Source: a virus. Taken from it: a DNA stretch of 28,043 nucleotides. The stretch covers positions 1 through 28,043 of the IMG/VR virus record IMGVR_UViG_3300030102_000198. One strand, given 5' to 3'. The position numbers and the translations under genes were made by a program. Below, piece after piece: positions 6,990 through 16,228 of the stretch. Positions within the stretch are counted from its first letter, which is position 1; each line of letters begins with the position of its first letter. The notes beneath the pieces were generated by a model that saw only the letters and a list, made by a program, of their open reading frames with translations, was not told the origin of the DNA and searched no databases.

Positions 6990-9766
6990 TGGCAAGGCTA
7001 AGAGTTCCTTTGTCTAGCTTTGAGTTTGGCGAAGTTAGCCCATCATTAACAAGCCGTACTGATGTATCTGTTTATAATGCATCAGCCGCACGGATTCGTA
7101 ATTTCTTTATCAAGTCAGAAGGTGGTGTCGAAAAACGTAGTGGCACACAAAACTGGTATGAGTTTTCGCAAACATATACCAAACCTACCTGCACTATCAC
7201 TGTAACTGACTATGCTAATATTGCTGTTGGCACAGTTATTTCTTTGAAGCTCAACGATGGAACAATACACACTCTAGAGTTTGAGGAACAAACATTTGAT
7301 ATAAGTATTGCTAGCGTTGTTGGAACCTATACTGTAGGTGAAACAATAACAGGTGGCACATCAAATGCGACTGCTGTTTTTGTTTCAAATACCACAACTA
7401 AAATGATTGTAAAAACAATCACAGGCACATTCCAAAGTGGTGAAACATTAACAGGCGGCACATCATCTGCAACATCAACATCATCAAGTGTTGCTTCAGT
7501 ATCAGCCGCTAGTTCATCTGTTGGAAACAAGCATTTCGTAAGGATAAATACATCTAACGATAATACCGCAGATAGTATACAAGCATCCCTCAATGCTATT
7601 ACAGGTTTTACTGTTGCAAACCCATCTGCAAATATTGTTACCGTTACACGTGATAATGCAGGTTCAATGAACCTTGAAGTTGCATCAACAGATTTAACTC
7701 GCTTAGCTGTAACAAATTTTTCTTCTAATCCTCTGCAACTTAGGATTGAACCTTTTATATTTAGCGATGATGAACGATATGTTGTTGCGTTTAGCGCAGG
7801 ACAAATTGATGTGTTCTTGCTTGACCCAACTGACAATTTTAAACCAAAAAAGGTTTCAACCATTACAGCTGATTCTGATGGAACCACTTTGCCATTTACA
7901 GAGGCAAAAGTAGCTGAGTTACAGTTTGCTCAACAAGCAGATGTTATGTTCATAACCCATCAGCTGTATCCAATAATGAAGCTTGTTCGTACAGGTCTTG
8001 AAACATTTGTTGTGAATCCATTTGAGTTTGAAACATCAACAGATAGCAATTCTATTTTACAGCCATATTTTAGCTTCCAAGGAACTGGAGTCACATTAAC
8101 AGCTGGTGCAACAAGCGGTAACGGAGTTTCATTAACAACAAGCTCTAGTTATTTTGTTTCAGATCATGTTGGCACAAGACTGCGTATGCATGGCACTGAA
8201 ATAGAAATTAAAACAGTTACCAATGGCACAACTGCAACAGGTGATATAAGTGGCACTATAAGAGAACAATTAAATATTGATGCTATTGAAACTATTTCAG
8301 GATCTAACAAGATACTAATTACTCATGCGTTGCATGGTCTTGCACCCAGTGCAACCATTACTATTGATAGAGCATCAGGTGTTGGCGGTTTAACAGCCGC
8401 TAATATAAATGGCTCACGAACAATATCTGCTGTTATAAATGAAAATGTATATGAAGTTACTGCTGGTGCTAGTGCAACCACTAGTACTGTTGGTGGAGGA
8501 TCTCCAAGAATTGCATCAGGTGCGGCTACCGTGCAATGGGAAGAACAATCATATTCATCATTACGTGGGTATCCAAGCTGTGTAACTTTTCATGAAGGTC
8601 GTTTATGGTTTGCTGGTTCATTAGCACAACCATCTAATATATGGGCATCTCATAGCAATTCATATTTTGATTTCAGCCTTGGTGATGGTGAAGATGATCA
8701 AGGAATAGATATATCTGCAAATGTTGGTTCGTTCGATCAGATTCGTCATATGGTTTCAAATCGTGATTTGCAGGTGTTTACATCTGACTCAGAGTTTTTT
8801 GTGCCATCGTTTTCTAATGCTCCAGTTACACCAACTACTGCACAGGTAAAACGACAAACACCATTCGGTTCATCATTTGTGAGGCCAGTGCCGTTTGATG
8901 GCGCGACATTGTTTGTGCAAAAAACTGAAAGTGCTGTAAGAGAGTATATTTTTTCAGATACTGAAGGTGCTTATGTTGCTACTAATATATCTACACTTTC
9001 ACCGCATCTTATTAGGAACCCTTTGCAACAAGCATTGATTAAGGGAGCGTTAAACAAACCTGAAAGCTATGCATTTTATGTGAATAAAGATGGCACTATT
9101 GCTGTTTTTTATTCACTACGTGCTGACAAAAAAGCTGGTTGGTCTTTGTGGGATACACAGGGTTTGTTTGAAAGCATTTGTTCAGTTGGCGAAAGACTGT
9201 TCACAGTTGTTATTAGAGATAATGGGGCTGGTGTCGAAAAGTTTTACTTAGAAGAATTTAATAGCAATATGCCCATGGATCATTGCAATGTTTATACTGG
9301 AACTGCTGGTATATTAACTGGTTTGAATTCTGATTTTGCAAATGGCGCTGTTGTTAAAGCTGTTAATGGTACTGATTACTTAGGGACATATACTGTTGGG
9401 TCTGGTCAATTGGATGTATCTGCGGTTGATGATACTGTTACATCTTCATTTGTAGGCTATTCATTTACTCCCACATTAAAGACAATGCCTATTGATGGCA
9501 GGTTAGCAAGCGGTCCTCTAACTGGCAAACAACGCCGCATTACATCTGTTATCTTAGATTTATTTAGCACCTTGTCCGTTTCTGTTGATGGCAGAGATAT
9601 GATAATAAGAAATGTAAATGATGACTTTGCATTAGGCAGAAATGCTTTTACAGGTAAAAAAGAATTTTTTGTAGTCGGGTATAGTAGAGATCCACAGGTT
9701 ACAATATCTCAATCTGTTCCTTTGGATCTTCAATTAAACGGCATGGTTCTGGAGGTCGCTTACTAA
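6989..9766 (+). CDS. Tail nozzle / tail tubular protein B-like (T7 gp12-like)
   Basis: This 925-residue protein should form the tail nozzle below the gatekeeper. Its N-terminus (LRVPLSSFEFGEVSPSLTSR, then a segment with GGVEKRSGTQNWYEF) is the typical opening of podoviral gp12-type proteins, and the middle contains PYFSFQGTGVTLT, SSLRGYPSCVTFHEGRLWFA and SNIWASHSNSYFDFSLGDGE, also family hallmarks. It is longer than T7 gp12 (794); part of the extra length is a Ser/Thr-rich insertion at residues about 110-178 with two copies of a 34-residue beta repeat containing GETITGGTS / GETLTGGTS. Start and stop junctions are TAATG overlaps with the neighbours, preceded by AGG (6977) and GGAGG (9751). Confidence 0.88.
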   Translation: MARLRVPLSSFEFGEVSPSLTSRTDVSVYNASAARIRNFFIKSEGGVEKRSGTQNWYEFSQTYTKPTCTITVTDYANIAVGTVISLKLNDGTIHTLEFEEQTFDISIASVVGTYTVGETITGGTSNATAVFVSNTTTKMIVKTITGTFQSGETLTGGTSSATSTSSSVASVSAASSSVGNKHFVRINTSNDNTADSIQASLNAITGFTVANPSANIVTVTRDNAGSMNLEVASTDLTRLAVTNFSSNPLQLRIEPFIFSDDERYVVAFSAGQIDVFLLDPTDNFKPKKVSTITADSDGTTLPFTEAKVAELQFAQQADVMFITHQLYPIMKLVRTGLETFVVNPFEFETSTDSNSILQPYFSFQGTGVTLTAGATSGNGVSLTTSSSYFVSDHVGTRLRMHGTEIEIKTVTNGTTATGDISGTIREQLNIDAIETISGSNKILITHALHGLAPSATITIDRASGVGGLTAANINGSRTISAVINENVYEVTAGASATTSTVGGGSPRIASGAATVQWEEQSYSSLRGYPSCVTFHEGRLWFAGSLAQPSNIWASHSNSYFDFSLGDGEDDQGIDISANVGSFDQIRHMVSNRDLQVFTSDSEFFVPSFSNAPVTPTTAQVKRQTPFGSSFVRPVPFDGATLFVQKTESAVREYIFSDTEGAYVATNISTLSPHLIRNPLQQALIKGALNKPESYAFYVNKDGTIAVFYSLRADKKAGWSLWDTQGLFESICSVGERLFTVVIRDNGAGVEKFYLEEFNSNMPMDHCNVYTGTAGILTGLNSDFANGAVVKAVNGTDYLGTYTVGSGQLDVSAVDDTVTSSFVGYSFTPTLKTMPIDGRLASGPLTGKQRRITSVILDLFSTLSVSVDGRDMIIRNVNDDFALGRNAFTGKKEFFVVGYSRDPQVTISQSVPLDLQLNGMVLEVAY
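7316..7522 (+). repeat. Two-copy 34-residue GET-repeat inside nozzle protein
   Basis: At the protein level GTYTVGETITGGTSNAT and GTFQSGETLTGGTSSAT are 34 residues (102 nt) apart, starting near residues 112 and 146. The DNA of the cores is also similar (GGTGAAACAATAACAGGTGG and GGTGAAACATTAACAGGCGG). The repeat is followed by a Ser-rich stretch. This looks like a small tandem beta-hairpin insertion in the outer part of the nozzle. Confidence 0.65.
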
Positions 9767-10182
9767 TGGCAGATCCATTTACTATTGGCCTTATGGCTTT
9801 TTCAACACTGTATTCTATGCAGGCCGCAAGCAGTCAAGCGTCTATGCAACAGCAACAATACGAGCAAGCTCGTAAAGATGCTATCTTGCAGGGCAAGGAG
9901 CGTCACAATCAAGCTATATCAAACATGTCTGCTCACCTTGCAACAAACAATGCTTTGGCTGGATTTATGCAAGGGGATAACAGGAGCCTAAAACGTGTTG
10001 CTGATAAAATAAGGAAAGATGCATCTACCGATGCTGGCAGAATAAATATGAGCATGTTGTCTGCGGCATCACAAAATAGATTAGCAGGTAGGATAGCTGT
10101 TATGCAGGGACGTAATAGAGCTACTGCTAGCCTGATAGATGGTGTGTCATCTGCATATACTCATGCGGCATTGTACAAATAG
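9766..10182 (+). CDS. Internal virion protein, T7 gp14-like
   Basis: A 138-residue protein with a hydrophobic N-terminal helix (FTIGLMAFSTLYSMQAA) followed by a Gln-rich, Ala-rich amphipathic coiled region (QASMQQQQYEQARKDAI) and a long helical tail with ASQNRLAGRIAVMQGRNRAT. This is the pattern of gp14-type ejection proteins, which are stored in the head and form the outer-membrane channel after adsorption. It lies exactly in the gp14 slot between nozzle and the large ejection proteins. Family identity rests on position and general character, since gp14-type sequences are poorly conserved. TAATG start junction with GGAGG upstream; the stop is followed after 7 nt by the next gene with AGGTGAC. 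Confidence 0.75.
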   Translation: MADPFTIGLMAFSTLYSMQAASSQASMQQQQYEQARKDAILQGKERHNQAISNMSAHLATNNALAGFMQGDNRSLKRVADKIRKDASTDAGRINMSMLSAASQNRLAGRIAVMQGRNRATASLIDGVSSAYTHAALYK

Positions 10183-10189
10183 GTGACAA

Positions 10190-12346
10190 ATGGTTGGTGT
10201 TATAAAATCAAAAGGCCCACAAACACAGACTAAAGCCGCAGGTGTTTTGAATATTAACACTGGTGCTGATCAGGTCGCTTCTGCTCTTGGTCGTGCGGCT
10301 GATAGAGTTGGTCAAGTTGCCTATCAAAAGTTTGAGGACGAGCAAACTGAGCTTGGTAAAAAACAAGCCAGAGGCATGAAGATGCGTGATGAAAAAGGTA
10401 ATATTATTTACCAAGACATCACATCAGACATGACGCGTGTTGCCCGTAATGCGGCTCAACCAATTATACAAGAGCGTTACGGTAGACAGCTTGGCCTTGA
10501 TATGGACAGGGCGCTTATTGACTTAAGGGCAGATGTCAATGCCCACCAAAATGATCCAGAAAAATTTAGAGAGCTAGCTGGTTTAAGGCTTGAGGGTATG
10601 ATCTCTAATGTGCCTCAAGACTTTGCTGATGTTGGGCAAATGGCATTGGATAGTGTTGGCGCTGAACGCACTATGGATCACTACAATCAGCTTACTCGTG
10701 CAAAGATAAAAGAAGAAGAAGCTGTTGCAATAAGCAACATGCTTGTTGAAGTGAGTGATGATGTTAAAACAATCCAAGCATTAATTGCTAATGGCGATGT
10801 AGACACAGCTTTAGATTTAGCTGATAGCTCTCGCAAGAAAGCTGGCTTGCTCATTGGTATGGGTGGTAATTTAAGTCAACAAAATGCGGCTATTAAAGCA
10901 ATCGATACTGTTGTTTATGGCGAGCAAGCAAACCTTATTGCAAATGAGCTGATTGCAGAGGGTTCATATGATTTGCTCGATGCTATGGCAGAGTCTTTTG
11001 AAGGTAATGCTATTGTTGATCCAGATCGTCAAGTTGTTATAGCGGAAGATAACAAACAGATTACTATGTCATTGCGAGAAGCTTTGGCGAGAAAAGGTAT
11101 TACTGATGAATACCTTAGAAACATTGATGATGTAGAAGTGCGTGGGGCTGTAGCGGCGGCAATAAGAACACGCGCTAATCAATACTCTAGTAGGCAAAGA
11201 GATCTTGTAAAACTTGCAAATATGCAACAGCTTGTTCAGGACCAGATGAATGGATCTGGGTTTGCAGAAACAGGATCAAAGGCTGAAGATGCTGTTGAAA
11301 GTGTCCTGACGCAAACAATGACTAGAGAGCAAATGGTTAGCGCTGAAGGTGCGGCAATGGCGCAAGATCCAAATTCTACGTTTGGAAAGATATTGCGTAA
11401 CGGCGCTGTATTTCCAACGTCTGTTAAAAAACAATTAATCAATGCCGCACAAGCTGGCGCTAATCCAAAGACTGCTTCTGAGTTACGTAATCTACTTACC
11501 ATATGGGCTACTGGTTCAATGGGGATTACAAAGAATGGCCCAGTTGTTCGTAGTAAACTATCAAATGAAGTCAATGCGTTTTGGAAAAACGTAAATAACT
11601 ATGCAATGTCGTTTGGTATGGAAGCGGCAACAGAATATGCAACTGCTTTGACTAGTGGTTCTACCACTAAACAAGATTTAGAAAATCAAGCACGTATTAA
11701 TTTAGGTAATACAAATAAAGATGCTTATGCTCAAATTACTCAACGATGGTCTGATGAAGGTTGGATTGAGGATAAAAATCCAAGGGCAATTTCTAGACTA
11801 AAAACTATTGCTATACGAGCATACGCTTCATTGCCTATAGAAGAGGCTGATGATTATATTGATACAGCTTATGAAACTTTGTTTGCCCCAACAGATTATA
11901 TAAGAACTCCTGCAATTATGGGTGCGGCAAAACAAGATCGTAGCGAGTTTGCTCCAGAACGATTTTATGGTGACGAGCTAATGCCATCGTTCTTAGATCA
12001 TGTAAATAAAAAGCTAAAAGGTGCATCAGGTAGTTTTGTTTTAGGGGACAATGCATTTTTGTATCCATCACCTGACAGCACAAACTCTTCAGTTACATGG
12101 CAAGTCATTGATAAACAAGGTAAGCCAATATTAAATTCTAATGGACAGATTTTAATAAGGTCTCAAGCCCTTAACAAAGACAGCACAATGGCTAACAAAT
12201 TTGCTCAAGGCGTTAATAATAAAATTGAAGAAGCTAGAGCTTTAAGAGACAAGGCAATGTCTGGACCACAAACAGGCATCGAAGCAAAAGCTGAGGGATT
12301 AAATATTGGTGCTGGGTTAATTGATTCATTGTTAGGTAGACAATAG
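10190..12346 (+). CDS. Internal virion (ejection) protein, T7 gp15-like
   Basis: This 718-residue protein is almost entirely helical, with many Ala, Gln, Lys and Asp residues and no membrane segment. The N-terminal region (VASALGRAADRVGQVAYQKF) resembles the start of gp15-type ejection proteins, and the length is close to T7 gp15 (747). Such proteins form the periplasmic tube of the ejectosome. Several GxDxAL-type helical hairpins (NGDVDTALDLADSSRKKAGL) hint at solenoid packing. It is followed after one base by the gp16-like gene; AGGTAG upstream of 12348 lies within its own last codons, suggesting coupling. Function is inferred from order and helical character, not from a catalytic motif. 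Confidence 0.82.
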   Translation: MVGVIKSKGPQTQTKAAGVLNINTGADQVASALGRAADRVGQVAYQKFEDEQTELGKKQARGMKMRDEKGNIIYQDITSDMTRVARNAAQPIIQERYGRQLGLDMDRALIDLRADVNAHQNDPEKFRELAGLRLEGMISNVPQDFADVGQMALDSVGAERTMDHYNQLTRAKIKEEEAVAISNMLVEVSDDVKTIQALIANGDVDTALDLADSSRKKAGLLIGMGGNLSQQNAAIKAIDTVVYGEQANLIANELIAEGSYDLLDAMAESFEGNAIVDPDRQVVIAEDNKQITMSLREALARKGITDEYLRNIDDVEVRGAVAAAIRTRANQYSSRQRDLVKLANMQQLVQDQMNGSGFAETGSKAEDAVESVLTQTMTREQMVSAEGAAMAQDPNSTFGKILRNGAVFPTSVKKQLINAAQAGANPKTASELRNLLTIWATGSMGITKNGPVVRSKLSNEVNAFWKNVNNYAMSFGMEAATEYATALTSGSTTKQDLENQARINLGNTNKDAYAQITQRWSDEGWIEDKNPRAISRLKTIAIRAYASLPIEEADDYIDTAYETLFAPTDYIRTPAIMGAAKQDRSEFAPERFYGDELMPSFLDHVNKKLKGASGSFVLGDNAFLYPSPDSTNSSVTWQVIDKQGKPILNSNGQILIRSQALNKDSTMANKFAQGVNNKIEEARALRDKAMSGPQTGIEAKAEGLNIGAGLIDSLLGRQ

Positions 12347-12347
12347 A

Positions 12348-15300
12348 ATGCCAGTTAAATTAGAGAATAACTATACTCCACCGATAGATCGTGGCCCTCT
12401 TTCTGCTCCGCTATCAACTCCTACTTTTGGTGAAGCATTCCGTGCTACTTTTGATTATCAATACGCTCCATTGCTTGATAGGATTGAAGAGCTTGGCAGG
12501 TTTTCTACACGCGAGTTTGATCAATCACTTGATCCTTTTGCTCAATCGGCTGGCTATGAAGAGTATCTAAATGAGCTTGCTGTTGCTAGAGATCAAGAAC
12601 ATTTAGATTTTATAAAACAAAATATTGATGAACGTCTTTATGAAAAAGATGTTCTTACACGCGCTGGTATAACAAGTGGTGGTGTTCTTGTTGCTAGCTT
12701 GTTAGACCCATTAAATATTGCTTTTGCATTACCTATTTTTGGTCAACTTGGTTTGCTAGCCAAAGGTGGCATGGCCGTGCGTGAAGCTTTCAAAGCTAGT
12801 GCTAGAGGTGGTTTCGTTACTGGTGTAGCTTCGGAAGGTATCCGTGCGCCATTTGATAAAACAGTTACGGATGAAGAAGTTGCGTCAAATATATTAGCCA
12901 CAACATTATTTGGTGGTGTTATTGGATCTATTCCAGCTGTTGCACGTGCTGGATATAATTATACACGTAAAACACAAGCCGCACGTAATGCAGAGTTCCA
13001 AGGTCGTGGTTCTTTAAAGCGTGATATTGATGGGTTTAAAATAGAACGCGGAGATAACAATAGTCGTTTACCTGTTTCATCTAAAATAAAAATACAAGAA
13101 GGTAATACAGGTAAAACAGTAAATGGCAGATATGTTCCAGCGTTTTATAATTCTAAAACACAGACTGTCAAAATTGATTCTGAGTACATAAAATCAACAT
13201 TTGACAAAGCACCGTGGACTAAACCAAAGGTTAAGGGCGTTAAGCCACTTGCAAAAGATGCATTTAAAACTCCAGACGAATGGGTAAATTTTGTTCGAAA
13301 TCACGAAATTGCGCATACAATGGTTCGCCCTTCGGATCTTGGGATCGACAAAAAATCACCTACAGCTGTTGCTGATTATGAAAATGCTATCAATGAAATT
13401 GCGTTAAAAGGAAACCCCCAACAACCAATAACAATTAAAAACAAAACTATTACAATAGATGACACCCAATTATCTATTGAATTTAATCAACGACCTTGGG
13501 TTCGACCAGAAGTCAAAGGAGCAACTCCATTAAAAGAAACTGACTTTCTCACTCCTGATGAATGGGGGGAGTTTCAGGTTTTACGATCTATTGTTAGGTC
13601 ACAAAATAAACGTGCTAAAGGCGAATCAGAAGTTTCATATGTAGATCGTACTAATAAAATAGCATTAGATCGTTCTAGAAGTGGACTTGAATTAGAAGAA
13701 ACTCCACTTACTAGATCATTAGCATGGAAAATGCTTACAACTCCTAGTAAACGCATTCTTGAAAACGGCACAAATTCAATGAAAGTTTTTGTGCATCGCA
13801 TGGTTGGCGTTGAGCATATCTCAACAAAGAATGTTTCGAATGGTCAAGCAACAACACAGTCTGTTCATCAACAGGCAGAAACTCATATTGGAACATACGT
13901 TACTCATGTAAACGTAATGCGTGATTTATGGGCAAAGGATCAGCTTAATCGATCTAAAGGAGCCGCTACACGTGTGCTAGGCTATAATACAGATAATATT
14001 GTTGCTAAGTGGAGAAACGCAAAATCATTTGAAGATTGGTATGCCGCTGTCAATGAGGCTCGTTTGCTTAAACAAGCTGGTCAAGGATTTAAAAAACATG
14101 ACGGCACATTTTCAGCAGACTTCAGACAAGCAATGGTTGAAGTAGATACGTTTTTCGAAAAATTTAGAGATGAGCTAGAGGCTCTCAACCTTATAACTAG
14201 CGTCCAACCTATTAAAGATAGAAATGCTCGTATTCGATTAGACATTGAATATATGGAACGTATGCAATCAGAGCGTGGGCTTACAGCTGGTCAAGTGAAA
14301 CGCCTTGAGTCTATGAAAAAACAAGTTGAGTTTAATGAGGGCCTTATTGAGAACTCAATAACAGATAATTATACGTTGCCTATTTATTATGATAAGGCCG
14401 CAATTGCGGCTGATGATAACATGCGCAAACGTCTCGTAGATATTTTTGAAGAACATATTAAAAACAATCCTGTCGTTAGCTTTTGGGATGATAAAGCGCA
14501 AAAATTTATAGAGGTTGACCCAGCAACAAGAGCAGAGCCAAGAAAGATTGCTGAAGATGCTGTTGCATCTATAATGGAAGAAGGCGATCAAATGCTTGTC
14601 ACTGAAATGAGTGGAATCCCTAAAGGCAAACATTTGCGTCATAGGCAAATTGCTATTCCAGAATTTAAAATAAAAGATTTTATAATTAAAGATATGCGTG
14701 TTGCTAGATCTTATGCGGCTAGGGTTGGTAAACGCATTGAATTTGCAAGAAAGTATGGCAATCAAAGCATTGATGATATTCTTGATGACGCTGAATTTGA
14801 AATGCGTGAAAAGGGATTCTCTGAAAAGAAGATAGTGTCGCTCCGTGCTGATATGGCATTTGAGTATGAGCGCGTTATGGGGGAACATATAAAAGACCCT
14901 TCACGATGGGACAATCAAACTGCTAGATTATTAAAAGAAACAGCAGGAATCTCTTATCTTGATGCCGCCGCTTTAGCTTCTGTTACTGATGCTGGCATGT
15001 TAATTATGGAACGCGGCCCTATGAACATGTTTATGGGAGCGCGTACAGAGCTTGATAGAAGCTTGCTTGGTAAAAATAGGAAGCTTATACCTGCTACAGG
15101 AGAGGCAACTGAGCTTGCGTTAGGCGGTGTACAGCAACGTATAATTGCTGACAATATTGATGGCATTGAGCCTACTGCTGTAGAGCGTGTTTTAAATCCA
15201 ATAACGAGAGCTTATTATAACATACCAATTCTTGGTAATGGTCTTGGCACACTTACTTACATATTTAAGCAGGTTGATGGGTCGTTTCGTGCTAGTGATT

Positions 15301-16187
15301 TAATGGATAAGATTGTTAGGATGGCTAACAATACCATTGATGAAGCTGATGCGCGGTACTTATTGAGATATGGCATATCAGAACGTGATGCAAAAATTAT
15401 GGCGCAACTGCCTTACGAAAAAGGCGATCATATATTGCACCCTAATATTGATAAATGGCCTAACAAAACTCAGGCAGACCGTGAATTAATACGGAAATGG
15501 AACACTGCCATGAATGCTGGCATTGGCAATACTATTCTTCATGCAACAGCTTTTGATAAACCTCGCATAATGGATGGTACAATTTATGTTAGATACAGAC
15601 CGTGGATGAAAAAGATTGGTTTTGGTGAGTCTGATATTGATCAACGCGCATCATCAAAAACAATTCCATTAGTACGTCTTGAGTCTGGTTTGATGACATT
15701 TCCGTTCCAGTTTTATAATTTTATGCTTGGGGCTACAGCGCGTGTTACTGGTGGGCTGGCAGATCCAATGCGTAGACATCGCGTTACTGGTGCCATTGCA
15801 TTACTTGGTTTAGGCTATTTAGCTCTTAACTTAAAGAAAGACAAATGGTGGTTTGATGCACGTTCTGATTCAGAAGTTTTTCAACGTACAGTAGATCAGT
15901 CTGGTATTTTTGGTGTATATGGCGATATAGCTTATACCGCTACACATGTTGCTATCGGCACAGGCTTGCTTGATGAACGTGATTCAATATTAAAGCCTAA
16001 ATATAACCCTTCTTTCTTTGATGCTATTTCTGAACCAGCTGGCGCGGCCCCTGGAATGGTTGCGTCTTGGATCAAAGGCGCTACTCATTACATGAACGGT
16101 GAAGATACAGAGGCGGCAAGAGAATTTAAATACAACTCTCCAATATTACCTATTTTCGCGTTGGCTACTGATTTTTATGATGATTAA
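12348..16187 (+). CDS. Large internal virion (ejection) protein, T7 gp16-like, with zincin-like repeat domains
   Basis: This 1279-residue protein is close in length to T7 gp16 (1318) and ends the gp14-gp15-gp16 order. Its N-terminus (TFGEAFRATFDYQYAPLLDR) fits this group, followed by hydrophobic helices at residues about 108-140 and 182-198. T7 gp16 starts with a lytic transglycosylase domain; I see none here. Instead residues about 262-445 hold two related segments, period 94. Copy 1 has HEIAH (His319, Glu320, His323) and DYENAINEIAL (Glu350), a gluzincin-like arrangement; in copy 2 these positions are Arg, Ser, Arg and Lys. The remainder is helical, with a hydrophobic stretch near the end (AIALLGLGYLALNL). 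Metallopeptidase activity is inference. A possible role is local peptidoglycan or envelope-protein opening during ejection, or self-processing. Confidence 0.85.
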   Translation: MPVKLENNYTPPIDRGPLSAPLSTPTFGEAFRATFDYQYAPLLDRIEELGRFSTREFDQSLDPFAQSAGYEEYLNELAVARDQEHLDFIKQNIDERLYEKDVLTRAGITSGGVLVASLLDPLNIAFALPIFGQLGLLAKGGMAVREAFKASARGGFVTGVASEGIRAPFDKTVTDEEVASNILATTLFGGVIGSIPAVARAGYNYTRKTQAARNAEFQGRGSLKRDIDGFKIERGDNNSRLPVSSKIKIQEGNTGKTVNGRYVPAFYNSKTQTVKIDSEYIKSTFDKAPWTKPKVKGVKPLAKDAFKTPDEWVNFVRNHEIAHTMVRPSDLGIDKKSPTAVADYENAINEIALKGNPQQPITIKNKTITIDDTQLSIEFNQRPWVRPEVKGATPLKETDFLTPDEWGEFQVLRSIVRSQNKRAKGESEVSYVDRTNKIALDRSRSGLELEETPLTRSLAWKMLTTPSKRILENGTNSMKVFVHRMVGVEHISTKNVSNGQATTQSVHQQAETHIGTYVTHVNVMRDLWAKDQLNRSKGAATRVLGYNTDNIVAKWRNAKSFEDWYAAVNEARLLKQAGQGFKKHDGTFSADFRQAMVEVDTFFEKFRDELEALNLITSVQPIKDRNARIRLDIEYMERMQSERGLTAGQVKRLESMKKQVEFNEGLIENSITDNYTLPIYYDKAAIAADDNMRKRLVDIFEEHIKNNPVVSFWDDKAQKFIEVDPATRAEPRKIAEDAVASIMEEGDQMLVTEMSGIPKGKHLRHRQIAIPEFKIKDFIIKDMRVARSYAARVGKRIEFARKYGNQSIDDILDDAEFEMREKGFSEKKIVSLRADMAFEYERVMGEHIKDPSRWDNQTARLLKETAGISYLDAAALASVTDAGMLIMERGPMNMFMGARTELDRSLLGKNRKLIPATGEATELALGGVQQRIIADNIDGIEPTAVERVLNPITRAYYNIPILGNGLGTLTYIFKQVDGSFRASDLMDKIVRMANNTIDEADARYLLRYGISERDAKIMAQLPYEKGDHILHPNIDKWPNKTQADRELIRKWNTAMNAGIGNTILHATAFDKPRIMDGTIYVRYRPWMKKIGFGESDIDQRASSKTIPLVRLESGLMTFPFQFYNFMLGATARVTGGLADPMRRHRVTGAIALLGLGYLALNLKKDKWWFDARSDSEVFQRTVDQSGIFGVYGDIAYTATHVAIGTGLLDERDSILKPKYNPSFFDAISEPAGAAPGMVASWIKGATHYMNGEDTEAAREFKYNSPILPIFALATDFYDD
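13131..13682 (+). repeat. Tandem zincin-like domain duplication inside ejection protein
   Basis: Copy 1 covers residues about 262-355 and copy 2 about 356-445. Matched landmarks: PWTKPKVKGVKPL (Trp290) with PWVRPEVKGATPL (Trp384); TPDEWVNF (Glu311) with TPDEWGEF (Glu405), both 94 residues apart; and YENAINEIAL (from Tyr344) with YVDRTNKIAL (from Tyr431), 87 apart, implying about 7 residues lost in copy 2. Copy 1 keeps HExxH and the downstream Glu; copy 2 keeps the scaffold residues only. Confidence 0.75.
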
Positions 16188-16228
16188 TGTGCGTGGTGTT
16201 AATAAATCTAAAGTGATATGAGGCTAAT

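Noticed and set aside
7327-7887. 186-codon open frame on the minus strand inside the nozzle gene
   Set aside because: It is antisense to a Ser/Thr/Val-rich coding region whose codons avoid stops on the other strand; no ribosome site or recognisable motif, and the sense gene is certain.
12348-12800. Lytic transglycosylase domain expected at the start of a gp16-like protein
   Set aside because: I could not find a catalytic Glu-Ser or the downstream Gly-Leu-Met-Gln type motif in the N-terminal region.
14355-14888. 177-codon open frame on the minus strand inside the gp16-like gene
   Set aside because: Rich in Phe, Asn, Ile and His as expected for the complement of Lys/Glu/Asp-rich coding sequence; no start signal.
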